Shown here one piece after another: positions 9,041 through 17,796 of a stretch of DNA of 64,000 nucleotides. Position numbers and translations under genes: made by a program. Below the pieces are notes generated by a model. The model saw nothing but the letters and a program-made list of their open reading frames with translations, was not told the origin of the DNA and searched no databases. This DNA comes from Candidatus Kapaibacterium sp. GTDB lineage: Bacteria > Bacteroidota > Ignavibacteria > Kapaibacteriales > JAEUSM01. Location: the NCBI GenBank assembly GCA_016788785.1, contig JAEUSM010000016.1:62001-126000 (forward strand), given 5' to 3'. The first letter of the stretch is position 1. Every line of letters starts with the position of its first letter.

Positions 9041-9416
9041 TCTTATGTGACGGTTATGTGATAGATTTTCACATACGCAAATAATGGAGATGGGAAAATG
9101 GGCAAAATCTTATGTGACGGTTATGTGATAGATTTTCACATACGCAAATAATGGAGATAGGAAAATGGGCAAAATCTTATGTGACGGTTATGTGATAGAA
9201 TTGCACAATCGCACACAATGGAGATGGGAAAATGGGCGAATTCTTATGTGACGGTTATGTGATAGAATTGCACATACGCAAATAATGGAGATGGGAAAAT
9301 GGGCAATATCTTATGTGACGGTTATGTGATAGATTTTCACATACGCAAATAATGGAGATGGGAAAATGGGCGAATTCTTATGTGACGGTTATGTGATAGA
9401 TTTTCACATACGCAAA
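9041..9416. repeat. Tandem array of 67-bp direct repeats (5.6 units)
   Basis: Units begin at 9041, 9108, 9175, 9242, 9309 and 9376. The spacing is exactly 67 bases each time, and the last unit stops after 41 bases. Each unit carries TATGTGA twice, 11 bases apart (in unit 1 at 9044 and 9055), and an inverted TCACATA (9069-9075). Units 3 and 4 vary at the inverted copy. There are no unique spacers, so this is not CRISPR. The array fills nearly the whole gap between two genes. It looks like an operator or iteron array for the gene at 9443. Confidence 0.95.
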
Positions 9417-9442
9417 AGATTACAATACAACGAAAGTATACT

Positions 9443-10120
9443 ATGGGATTAACTACTAGAATTTACAACAAAAAGGTAACAGGCTTTTGCGACAAAGATG
9501 AATGTTACAATCAGTATATAGTTGGTAATAAACTGGCGTTATCCTTTCAGATCAAAACTGGTGAAGACTATATGGAAGAATTTACCATTGGAAGTATACT
9601 TGATGAAAATACATCTGTTCAACTTGACGATGGAATCAACTATTTTCAACGTTGTTGGAAGTGTGATAAGATGTTTTATGTGTATGTTATCCGTAAAACA
9701 ATCACAAAACGTGGTAAACCGAAAGAAGTTCAAGAAATCAAAGATATTGGCGTACTTAGTTATGAAACGTATAAAGAGATTAAAGATAGTTTTCAGTCAG
9801 AAAGAGAAGCATTAGAAGCAAAAATACTCAGTTCATTCCATCAACACAGTTTACATAATGCATTTCCCAAACAACGAGTAGAAACAGATGATCTAAAGGG
9901 AGAGGATATCAAAAATCCCGTTTTTATGGTTTCTTTTGGAAATACAACAGAAAATGAGACAGAAGAAGAAACAGAACTCAAAGTTCCAGATAAATTTATT
10001 CATCTTTTTAACTCTATGAATGAAATTGCTAACGAAGAATTAAACTCTAAAAAGAAAACCAAAAAGAAAAAAGACATTTCTCATAATGAGGAAAATTCTA
10101 TTGAAAAGAATGATGAATAG
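9443..10120 (+). CDS. Zinc-ribbon-like protein of unknown function
   Basis: 225 residues. Two Cys pairs (CDKDEC near residue 16 and CWKC near residue 73) could bind zinc. The rest of the N-terminal half is predicted beta-rich. The tail is strongly basic then acidic (KKKTKKKKD, then SIEKNDE), suggesting nucleic-acid contact or disorder. No strong ribosome-binding site precedes the ATG at 9443. It lies directly after the 67-bp array and 25 bases before the second Schlafen-like gene, so those two form an operon. I do not recognise the family. A DNA-binding repressor of the array is one possibility. Confidence 0.65.
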   Translation: MGLTTRIYNKKVTGFCDKDECYNQYIVGNKLALSFQIKTGEDYMEEFTIGSILDENTSVQLDDGINYFQRCWKCDKMFYVYVIRKTITKRGKPKEVQEIKDIGVLSYETYKEIKDSFQSEREALEAKILSSFHQHSLHNAFPKQRVETDDLKGEDIKNPVFMVSFGNTTENETEEETELKVPDKFIHLFNSMNEIANEELNSKKKTKKKKDISHNEENSIEKNDE

Positions 10121-10123
10121 ATT

Positions 10124-10150
10124 GCAATTGAAATAGAAAAAGAATATGAA
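10124..10150 (+). promoter_or_regulatory. Translation leader shared with the helicase gene
   Basis: The 27 bases running into this start codon match the 27 bases at 12144-12170 before the helicase gene at 25 positions (core AAATAGAAAAAG, then ATGAA). No classical Shine-Dalgarno is present in either. Confidence 0.55.
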
Positions 10151-11777
10151 AGAATCATCAATATTTGAAAAGAAATCACTACGGTTTTTAAAACAAAAGA
10201 ATCCTAATTGGAAAGAATTAGCAAAAGATTGTGTAAGTTTTGCTAATACTGAAGGCGGAACTATTGTTATCGGAGTAGAAGATACAGAAATGTTACCACC
10301 CATCGGTCAAGTAATACAAGAAAAGGAAGTTGAGTTGATTCGAAAGCAAATTTCATATTCCACATTGAATGTTAGTTTTCTTGTTTCTTTAGTAATAGTA
10401 AAAAATGATTCTCAATACATTCAAATAGTGATTGAAAAAAACCACAATATTTTAGCATCAACATCAGATGGTAGATATTACTATCGAAATGGTCAATCAT
10501 GCAAAGCAATACAGCCAGAAGATTTGGCAAGAATGTTTTCAGAAAGAAGTGGTTATGTTTGGGAGGCAAAAGAAAGTACTGTCTCCATAAGCGAAGTATA
10601 TGAAAACAAAAAAAGGACCTTCATAAACAATATTAGAAATTCAGATAGAATTAGTGAATTTATTCGTGAAAAATCTGATAATGAGTTATTAGAGTATTAT
10701 TTTTTACAATCCAAAGGTTATTTGACAAATTTAGGAATCTTGTGGATAGGACAGAGACATCATCGAGCGTTGATGCAATACCCGCCATCAATACAAGTGA
10801 TACGCTATAATGCTCAAGGTGATAAGATCTGGAAATTAGTCATGGATGAATATTATGAAAATCCAAAAGAATTATTAGAACGAGTTATCAAAGAGGTCCC
10901 AGATTGGGAAGAAACAATTGAAATTTCTGATGGAATATTTCGAAAAAACATCCCAATTTATCCAATTCCAATCATTCGAGAATTGGTAGTAAATGCATTA
11001 GTTCATAGATCGTATGCAATGCGAGGTGATATTTTTATCAGGATAAAACCGGATACATTAGAAATAGAAAGTCCGGGTAGTTTACCAATGGGTGTTACTC
11101 CCCAGAATATATTAAGTCAAACAAAACGTCGAAATGAACATTTAGCAAAGGTGTTTTATGACCTTGGTCTCATGGAGAAAGAAGGAAGTGGGTATGATGA
11201 AATATACTCATTACTATTAATGAATGGCAAGCCTATCCCAAAAATTCAAGATCAAGATGATAAGGTTGTAGTTTCTATTCAAAAAAATGTTATCAGTAAA
11301 GAAGTAGTTCAACTAATGGATGAATTACAAACACAATATAACCTATCAAAAAAACAACTTCTCATTTGTGGAGTTGTCTCCCAAGAACAGTCTTTAAGTT
11401 TTAATGAAATTGGAACCATCCTTAATTTGTCTGTAGACAATGAATTAACCGCATTAGTTCAACATTTGAGTAAAATAAATATTCTGAAAAAAACCGGTAA
11501 TACTCGTGGAACACAATATTCAATAAATCCAATTCTCATAAAAGAGCTAAACTTTAAAGTAAAAACAACCTTGAAGAATATTGAAAATCATCGTTTGGAA
11601 GAATTAATCTATAAAGATATTTCCAGTTATCCAAATAGTTCGTTTGCAGAAATCCACCAACGAATTGGTGAAGAAATTAATCCCAAACGAATTAAAAGAT
11701 TTTTAAGGGAAATGGTATTGAATGGAAAAATTTCAATTATTGGAATGAAAAGGTGGGCAAGATATACTTCTAAGTAA
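10146..11777 (+). CDS. AlbA_2 (Schlafen-like)/HATPase_c_4 protein 2 with winged-helix tail
   Basis: 543 residues. The N-terminal AlbA_2 domain reads ELAKDCVSFANTEGGTIVIG followed by VEDTE. The central RecG C-terminal/HATPase_c_4-type region shows IIRELVVNALVHRSYAMRG, EIESPGSLPMGV and EKEGSGYDEI. The last ~170 residues contain two probable winged-helix segments (SLSFNEIGTILNLSV and SFAEIHQRIGEEINPK). It belongs to the same family as the protein at 7592 but is only distantly similar. COG2865-type proteins are annotated as HTH regulators. It lies 25 bases after the zinc-ribbon-like gene and directly before an iteron-like array, so a role in binding that array is plausible but unproven. Confidence 0.85.
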   Translation: MKESSIFEKKSLRFLKQKNPNWKELAKDCVSFANTEGGTIVIGVEDTEMLPPIGQVIQEKEVELIRKQISYSTLNVSFLVSLVIVKNDSQYIQIVIEKNHNILASTSDGRYYYRNGQSCKAIQPEDLARMFSERSGYVWEAKESTVSISEVYENKKRTFINNIRNSDRISEFIREKSDNELLEYYFLQSKGYLTNLGILWIGQRHHRALMQYPPSIQVIRYNAQGDKIWKLVMDEYYENPKELLERVIKEVPDWEETIEISDGIFRKNIPIYPIPIIRELVVNALVHRSYAMRGDIFIRIKPDTLEIESPGSLPMGVTPQNILSQTKRRNEHLAKVFYDLGLMEKEGSGYDEIYSLLLMNGKPIPKIQDQDDKVVVSIQKNVISKEVVQLMDELQTQYNLSKKQLLICGVVSQEQSLSFNEIGTILNLSVDNELTALVQHLSKINILKKTGNTRGTQYSINPILIKELNFKVKTTLKNIENHRLEELIYKDISSYPNSSFAEIHQRIGEEINPKRIKRFLREMVLNGKISIIGMKRWARYTSK

Positions 11778-11804
11778 TAAGAACTATTTGTTATGAATGT
11801 AGAA

Positions 11805-12140
11805 TGAAATAGTTTATAGAAAGTTTATAGAATTGTTTATAGAATTTAACAAAAGAAAGAAAGAAATCTATTATTCTCTTGTATCTACCCCATAAACCGA
11901 GAAGAAGAAAATTGAAATAATTCTACTTTTTGTCAAACAATCTGATTGAAATAGTTTATAGAAAGTTTATAGAAAGTTTATAGAATTGTTTATAGAATTC
12001 AACAAAAGAAAGAAATAAAATCAATTTTACCTTTGTATGTATCCCATAAACCGTGTAGAAGAAAAATAAAAATAATTCTACTTCTTATCTCAATAAAGTT
12101 CTAAAATGGGTTATAGAATTGTATAAAATGGGTTATAGAA
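11805..12140. repeat. Two ~135-bp direct repeats with phased iterons
   Basis: Copies at about 11805-11936 and 11947-12092 share most of their sequence. Each starts with GTTTATAGAA decamers spaced 11-12 bases: 11812, 11823, 11835 in copy 1 and 11954, 11965, 11976, 11988 in copy 2. Copy 2 has one extra decamer. Two related GGTTATAGAA elements follow at 12109 and 12131, 22 bases apart. A CCCATAAACC segment in each copy resembles the motif in inverted orientation. The region ends just before the helicase start codon. It fills the 388-base gene gap. Confidence 0.9.
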
Positions 12141-12143
12141 ATC

Positions 12144-12170
12144 GCAATAGAAATAGAAAAAGTATATGAA
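12144..12170 (+). promoter_or_regulatory. Translation leader shared with the Schlafen-like gene
   Basis: This is a near-copy of 10124-10150 with two mismatches in 27 bases. It runs directly from the last iteron into the start codon of the helicase gene. Confidence 0.55.
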
Positions 12171-14667
12171 TAACAATGTATCTCCGAAAAAATCAACCTC
12201 AGAACCAAAAATCTATGCGTATGAATATGTGAACCATCCAGATTCGATTGGTTGTCTCAAAGTTGGCTATACAACAAGAACAATACAAGAGCGAATCCAT
12301 GAACAATTAGGTTCACAAATAATTGAATATAGAATAGTTCTTGAAGAAGATGCCATAAAAGAAGATGGGAGTACCCCATTTTCCGATAAAGTACTCCATA
12401 GGCATTTGAAAAATAAAGGTTTTGAACATATCAACAATGAATGGTTTCGTTGTACAGTCAATGATGTCAAAATTGCGATAGAAGAAATCAAAACAGGAAA
12501 ATCCAATGATGAAAACAGAACTTTCAATTTTCCAATGCGTCCTGAGCAATTGGAAGCAGTAGAAAAAACAATGGCGTATTTCAATAGCGTCAAAAAAGAA
12601 GATAGTGGCAAAGCTCCCCACTTTTTATGGAATGCAAAAATGCGGTTTGGCAAAACGTTCACAGCCTATCAATTAGCCCTAAAAATGGGTTGGACTCGCG
12701 TTTTAGTTCTTACCTTCAAACCTGCAGTACAAACAGCATGGGAAGAAGATTTATTGAACCATCAAGACTTTACTGGGTGGCAATTTGTGAGTAAATCAAC
12801 CATTTCTATCACTGACGCTGATTTGACAAAACCCTTAGTATGTTTTGGATCATTTCAAGATTATCTCGGCAAAAACCCTTTGGGTGGCATAAAAACCAAA
12901 AACGAATGGGTACATACGATCAATTGGGATTGTATTATCTTAGATGAGTACCATTTTGGTGCATGGGGCGAAAATGCCAAAGAATTGATTGATGCGGATT
13001 TGCAGATAGAAGATGTGAATTACAAGGGAAATGGTCAGGAGTACTTTGATGAAGAGTTAATGCCGATTACCACTAAACATTACCTCTATTTATCAGGTAC
13101 ACCCTTTCGAGCAATTGCCTCTGGTGAATTTATCGAAGAGCAAATATTCAATTGGACCTATTCTGATGAACAACGAGCAAAAGCTGAATGGGTTGGTGAG
13201 AAAAATCCGTATCTTGCTTTGCCCAAAATGGTACTTATGACGTATCAAATGCCTGAACAAATTCGCAATATTGCCTTAAAAGGAGAATATAATGAATTTG
13301 ATTTGAATGTATTCTTTTCTGCAGAAGGAGAAGGTGATACTGCACGGTTTGTCTTTGAAAATGAAGTACAAAAATGGTTAGACTTAATGAGAGGACAATT
13401 AAAAGAAACCATTGAAGAAGGACTCAAACAACGAGATGAGAAACCACCATTCCCATTTTCCCATCTACCGTTTTTGGAGTATTTACAACATACATTATGG
13501 TTTTTGCCAAAGGTAAATTCTTGCTATGCAATGAGAAATTTGATGCAAAAACGGAACAACACATTTTACCAAGATTATACCATTGTTGTTGCAGCGGGAA
13601 CTGAAGCTGGAATAGGAATGAAAGCATTGACTCCAGTCAAAAAGGCAATGCAAAATCCATTAAAAACAAAAACAATAACGCTCACCTGTGGTAAACTCAC
13701 GACTGGTGTTACAGTAAAACCATGGACTGGAATATTAATGTTACGAAATACAAATAGTCCAGAAACCTATTTTCAAACTGCATTTCGCGTTCAATCTCCG
13801 TGGACAATTCATAATCCTGATAACAAGTCACCAAATAATGAAGAGATAATAAAAGAAGTGTGTTATGTTTTTGATTTTGCACTTGATAGAGCATTAAAGC
13901 AAATAGCAGATTATTCTTCGCAATTAGACACTTCTGATATTTCCATAGAACACAAAGTAAAAGACTTTACAGCATTTATGCCTGTACTTGCTTATGATGG
14001 TTCTATGATGCGAGAAATAAATGCATCCGAAATTTTAGATATGGTAATGAATGGCACTACAGCAACCTTACTTGCTAAGAAGTGGGAAAGTGCCTTATTA
14101 GTGAATGTGGATAATGCAACCTTAGAACGACTCAAAAACAATCCTCAAGCACTTGAAGCACTAATGAGAATTGAAGCATTTCGCACATTGAATAAAGAAA
14201 TTCAAACCATCATCAACAAATCAAATGCTGTTAAAAAATTGAAAAAAGAATCAACAGAACGAGATTTGACAGTCGAAGAGAAGAAAGAACTTTCCAAGGA
14301 AGAAAAAGAATACAAAAACTTACGAAAACAAATTCAAGAAAAACTAATCAAATTCGCAACTCGCATTCCAGTGTTTATGTATTTGACAGATTACAGAGAA
14401 GAAACACTTCGAGATGTTGTAACAAAGTTAGAACCTGGTCTTTTCAAAAAAGTAACTGCGTTAGAAATAGATGAATTTGAACTCTTAGTTTCCATTGGCG
14501 TTTTTAACGGTCCTTTGATGAATGATGCAATCTATAAATTCCGAAGATATGAAGAAAATTCTTTGGAGTATCTTGGTATCAATCTCCATATAAATGATAA
14601 GATAGGGTTACTCGATACCGTAATAAATAAAGAATCTAAACTTAGTATTGGTGAACCTCAATTGTAA
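12166..14667 (+). CDS. GIY-YIG-type nuclease fused to superfamily 2 helicase (restriction subunit)
   Basis: 833 residues. The first ~110 residues resemble the T5orf172/Mug113 branch of GIY-YIG nucleases: IYAYEYV, then CLKVGYTTRTIQERI with the expected Arg, and NEWFRC with the expected Glu. A superfamily 2 helicase core follows: Walker A-like AKMRFGKTFTAYQL, DEYH box ILDEYHFGAWG, motif III SGTPFRA, and motifs V-VI TTGVTVKPWTG and YFQTAFRVQ. The C-terminal ~200 residues contain a charged coiled coil. It likely translocates on and cuts unmodified DNA, pairing with the methyltransferases at 5388-7602. It is separated from them by two Schlafen-like genes and two repeat arrays. Confidence 0.85.
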   Translation: MNNNVSPKKSTSEPKIYAYEYVNHPDSIGCLKVGYTTRTIQERIHEQLGSQIIEYRIVLEEDAIKEDGSTPFSDKVLHRHLKNKGFEHINNEWFRCTVNDVKIAIEEIKTGKSNDENRTFNFPMRPEQLEAVEKTMAYFNSVKKEDSGKAPHFLWNAKMRFGKTFTAYQLALKMGWTRVLVLTFKPAVQTAWEEDLLNHQDFTGWQFVSKSTISITDADLTKPLVCFGSFQDYLGKNPLGGIKTKNEWVHTINWDCIILDEYHFGAWGENAKELIDADLQIEDVNYKGNGQEYFDEELMPITTKHYLYLSGTPFRAIASGEFIEEQIFNWTYSDEQRAKAEWVGEKNPYLALPKMVLMTYQMPEQIRNIALKGEYNEFDLNVFFSAEGEGDTARFVFENEVQKWLDLMRGQLKETIEEGLKQRDEKPPFPFSHLPFLEYLQHTLWFLPKVNSCYAMRNLMQKRNNTFYQDYTIVVAAGTEAGIGMKALTPVKKAMQNPLKTKTITLTCGKLTTGVTVKPWTGILMLRNTNSPETYFQTAFRVQSPWTIHNPDNKSPNNEEIIKEVCYVFDFALDRALKQIADYSSQLDTSDISIEHKVKDFTAFMPVLAYDGSMMREINASEILDMVMNGTTATLLAKKWESALLVNVDNATLERLKNNPQALEALMRIEAFRTLNKEIQTIINKSNAVKKLKKESTERDLTVEEKKELSKEEKEYKNLRKQIQEKLIKFATRIPVFMYLTDYREETLRDVVTKLEPGLFKKVTALEIDEFELLVSIGVFNGPLMNDAIYKFRRYEENSLEYLGINLHINDKIGLLDTVINKESKLSIGEPQL

Positions 14668-14676
14668 GCCTAAAAC

Positions 14677-14704
14677 AAAAAAGCCCACGAAAGTGGGCTT
14701 TTTT
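14677..14704. terminator. Bidirectional terminator
   Basis: Stem GCCCAC/GTGGGC with loop GAAA is flanked by six A and six T, so it works for both converging genes. The same stem recurs at 29377 and 34055. Confidence 0.9.
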
Positions 14705-14721
14705 GTTGATGCTATAGAAGA

Positions 14722-17664
14722 TTATTCGTATTCAGGACCGAAGAGTTCTTCGATTGTATATTCTTTGATTGGACCGAATTGTTTGAGGGTGTTCATATCC
14801 AATTTGTCTTTTGCACCTAAGACCATCAATGTCATTGGTTTGCCTTGAATTTCCGATTTGTGGAACGACTCTAATGTTTTGAAGGTATAGTTTTTCACTT
14901 GTGGAAATTGCTCAATTCGAGGGTCTGTAGTATTACCTTTGTCCAATTGAGAAGTGTAATAAAACAAAATTTCGTCCTTGGTAACACGCTCTGTTTGGAA
15001 TTTATTGAGCATTCCACCTTTTGCGTTTGCAAAACGTTGCTCTGAGGTTCTCAATGAAGAATTGATAAGATCAGTCATAGCTGCAGTTGCATCGGCTAAT
15101 TTATCGGCTTGTGTACCAACAAATGCCATAAAATAAGTTGGGTCACTTTGTTTTCTACCTGTTCCAACAAATGCGTAGGTACTATATGCTAATGCTTTAG
15201 CCTCACGAATTTCTTGGAAGACTACAGAAGACATTCCACCACCAAAATATTCATTGTACAGGTTACGAATTGCTTCTTTTTTCGGGTCTGTTATTGGTTC
15301 TAAAAATCGATACCAAGTGATATCTGCTTGAACCATTTCTGGATAATACCCTATTGCAACAGATGCTGTGGGAGCATCTTTCATTGTATAACTTTTAAAT
15401 GGTGTTGGCTTTTGTAAAGCACCTTTTGGTTCGAATTTGTTTAACAATGAAACATACGTCGCTAATGGATTTTTGCCGTACACCAATATTCTATGCTCTG
15501 TTGTAAGGTATTTTTTCACGATAGAAAGCAATTGTTCAGCAGTAAGTGCTTTCAGTTCTTTTAATGGAGTTATGTTTTTGATTGGGTTATAATCTCCAAA
15601 CGCTGTTGCATAAAATAATGCTTGTGATATTGTGTTTTTGTTCTTTTTAGCATCAGCACGTCGTTTCAATCTATCTTGAATAAGATTTTGTAGAATTTGT
15701 GGATCAGCTTTGGCGTTCATTAGTTTATCAAAAACCAATGAAATTGCTTTTTCTGCATTTTCTTCTAATCCAGAAATAGTAATCATTGTACGTTCACTAG
15801 TTGCAGATTGCGACATTTTACACCCCAAACCGTACAACTCAACGTTGATTTCCTCAGCAGATTTTGTATTTGTTCCCAAATAATTGATATAATCAAAAGC
15901 AATTTGAGCATTTTTATCAACGATAGTTCCTTGTTCATAAACATATGATACAGAAAAACGACCGTTCAATACGTTTGGCGTATAAAGAACTTGCGAGCCA
16001 TTGGATAACGATGCTTTTTGGATATCTTTCGAAAAGTCCAAAAACAACGGTTGTAATTCTGGCATTGGTTCATTATTTACCATTGTTACAAAATCAGAAA
16101 CTTGATCGTTGTTCAATTGGATTGGAGTAATTGCCGGTTTTGGAACTTGAACTGCAGCTTCTTTTTCTCCAGTTTTTTTGTAAACAATCACGTAGTTTTG
16201 ATAATATTTTTTTGCAGCGTCAATGATTTGTTGCTTTGATACTTTCCGTAAATCTTCAATAGCAGTTACTGATTTTTCCCACGGTTCATTTTTGGTGAAG
16301 GAATTCATTATTGAAAACACTCTATTACTATTGCTTTCAGAACCAGTCATTTCAGAAAGGGTAAAGTCATTCAAAATAGAAGGAAGTAGCTTTTCATCGA
16401 AATTACCATTTTTTACATTATCAATTTGTTCTATGATTAATTTTTCAACCTCTTCTAAGGTTTGACCTTTTCTCGGGTTTCCAGAAAACGTATGCAAACC
16501 ATAATCAGCCATAAATGTAGGGCTACAATTTGCTTTAGCAACGGCTTGGCGTTGATTGAGATTGATATCAATAAGTCCTGCAGAACCATTTGCCAACACC
16601 ATATCTACCATTTTTAATGCTGGAACATCTGTATGTTGGCTGCCAGGTAAACGGAATAGTAAGGTCAAAGATTCAGGTTCAGGAGAAGTAATGGTTGCTT
16701 GAACTTTTGAAGTTAGTGGTTTTTCTTCAATAACCTTCCATTGAGGAACTGGTTTTGAAGCCATTGAACCTAAGTTCTTTTCAATATGTTCAACAGCTTC
16801 ATCTACATCAAAATCACCAGCTAAAATAACAGCCATATTATTTGGAACATAATAGGTGTTGTAGAACTTTCTTATTTCTTTCAATGAAGGATTTTTTAAA
16901 TGTTCAATAGTACCAATAGTAGTTTGAGTTCCATACTGATGATTTGGGAACAACAATCCCCAAGAAGTCTCATACATTTTTGAACCGTCATTATCTAAAG
17001 AGATGTTTTTCTCTTCATACACTGCTTCTAACTCTGTATGAAACAAACGGAATACAGGATTTCTGAAACGCTCTCCTTCAACCATCGCCCATTTTTTGAG
17101 ACCATTAGCTGGTATATCATTTATATAAACAGTCTCTTCATTAGAAGTGAATGCATTCGTACCAACAGCACCAATGGAGGCTATCATTTTATCATATTCA
17201 TTCGGAATAGCAAGTCCAGAAGCAATATTGGAGATAGAATCTATCATTTTATAAATGGCTGTACGTTTTGCTTCATCCTTGGTAGCTCTATAATCTTCAT
17301 AGAGTGACTCAATTTTTGAAATGTACACTTGTTCTTTGGCAGCATCCGTTGTACCATATTTATCAGTACCTTTAAAGAGCATATGTTCCAAATAATGCGC
17401 TAAACCCGTTGCATTTGCAGGGTCATTTTTACTACCTGCTCTTACGGCAATAGCAGTATAAATACGCGGTTCGGATTTGTTGACAGAACAATAAATTCGC
17501 AGTCCATTTGACAAGGTAAACATCTTTACTTGTAATGGGTCATTTTTTACCGTTTGATATTTTCTCCCTTTAGGAGTAGTTAAAGTTTCTACTTGGGAAA
17601 ATGTTGATAATGTACTTGCTACAAATAGAAGTAAAACAAGTAACGAACGCTGAAGAGTAAGCAT
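14722..17664 (-). CDS. M16 family zinc metalloprotease (insulinase-like), secreted
   Basis: 980 residues with an N-terminal signal peptide ending near TFSQ. The inverted zinc motif HxxEH is seen as H90-Y-L-E93-H94 in GLAHYLEHMLFKG, and the distal Glu is probably in ELEAVYEEKN. The length fits a fused pair of M16 halves, the second inactive half carrying the usual GGGMSS region. It would degrade peptides in the periplasm. It converges with the helicase gene through a shared terminator and stands alone, so it marks the return to core-type genes after the island. Confidence 0.93.
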   Translation of the reverse strand: MLTLQRSLLVLLLFVASTLSTFSQVETLTTPKGRKYQTVKNDPLQVKMFTLSNGLRIYCSVNKSEPRIYTAIAVRAGSKNDPANATGLAHYLEHMLFKGTDKYGTTDAAKEQVYISKIESLYEDYRATKDEAKRTAIYKMIDSISNIASGLAIPNEYDKMIASIGAVGTNAFTSNEETVYINDIPANGLKKWAMVEGERFRNPVFRLFHTELEAVYEEKNISLDNDGSKMYETSWGLLFPNHQYGTQTTIGTIEHLKNPSLKEIRKFYNTYYVPNNMAVILAGDFDVDEAVEHIEKNLGSMASKPVPQWKVIEEKPLTSKVQATITSPEPESLTLLFRLPGSQHTDVPALKMVDMVLANGSAGLIDINLNQRQAVAKANCSPTFMADYGLHTFSGNPRKGQTLEEVEKLIIEQIDNVKNGNFDEKLLPSILNDFTLSEMTGSESNSNRVFSIMNSFTKNEPWEKSVTAIEDLRKVSKQQIIDAAKKYYQNYVIVYKKTGEKEAAVQVPKPAITPIQLNNDQVSDFVTMVNNEPMPELQPLFLDFSKDIQKASLSNGSQVLYTPNVLNGRFSVSYVYEQGTIVDKNAQIAFDYINYLGTNTKSAEEINVELYGLGCKMSQSATSERTMITISGLEENAEKAISLVFDKLMNAKADPQILQNLIQDRLKRRADAKKNKNTISQALFYATAFGDYNPIKNITPLKELKALTAEQLLSIVKKYLTTEHRILVYGKNPLATYVSLLNKFEPKGALQKPTPFKSYTMKDAPTASVAIGYYPEMVQADITWYRFLEPITDPKKEAIRNLYNEYFGGGMSSVVFQEIREAKALAYSTYAFVGTGRKQSDPTYFMAFVGTQADKLADATAAMTDLINSSLRTSEQRFANAKGGMLNKFQTERVTKDEILFYYTSQLDKGNTTDPRIEQFPQVKNYTFKTLESFHKSEIQGKPMTLMVLGAKDKLDMNTLKQFGPIKEYTIEELFGPEYE

Positions 17665-17741
17665 ACGATTTGATAATATTTTAAAAAGTGTAAACGAATA
17701 TATATAGACGAGTATGGAGTTACTTTGAGTGATTTTATGAC

Positions 17742-17776
17742 AAAAAAAAAAGCGACGTATTCGAAAATACGCCGCT
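17742..17776 (-). terminator. Rho-independent terminator of the sigma-factor operon
   Basis: On the minus strand, AAGCG-CGTATT pairs with AATACG-CGCTT around one mismatch and a TCGA-like loop, followed by a long T run. Confidence 0.85.
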
Positions 17777-17796
17777 TAGAATCAAATTAGCAACTA

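Noticed and set aside
9041-9416. CRISPR array
   Set aside because: The whole 67-base unit is repeated with no unique spacers, and no cas gene is present.
9088-9416. A 12-codon peptide gene (MGKWAKSYVTVM) in each 67-bp unit
   Set aside because: Each unit places GGAG near an ATG, but unit 2 changes the start codon (ATG to ATA) and 67 is not divisible by three. The start is not conserved, so regulation is the simpler reading.
9041-9416. CRP-type binding sites
   Set aside because: TGTGA and TCACA are separated by seven bases, not six, and the direct pair is a stronger feature. No CRP gene lies nearby.
11805-12140. Plasmid replication origin
   Set aside because: Phased iterons resemble replication origins, but no replication initiator or partition gene is nearby and the flanks are chromosomal. 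Regulation is more likely.
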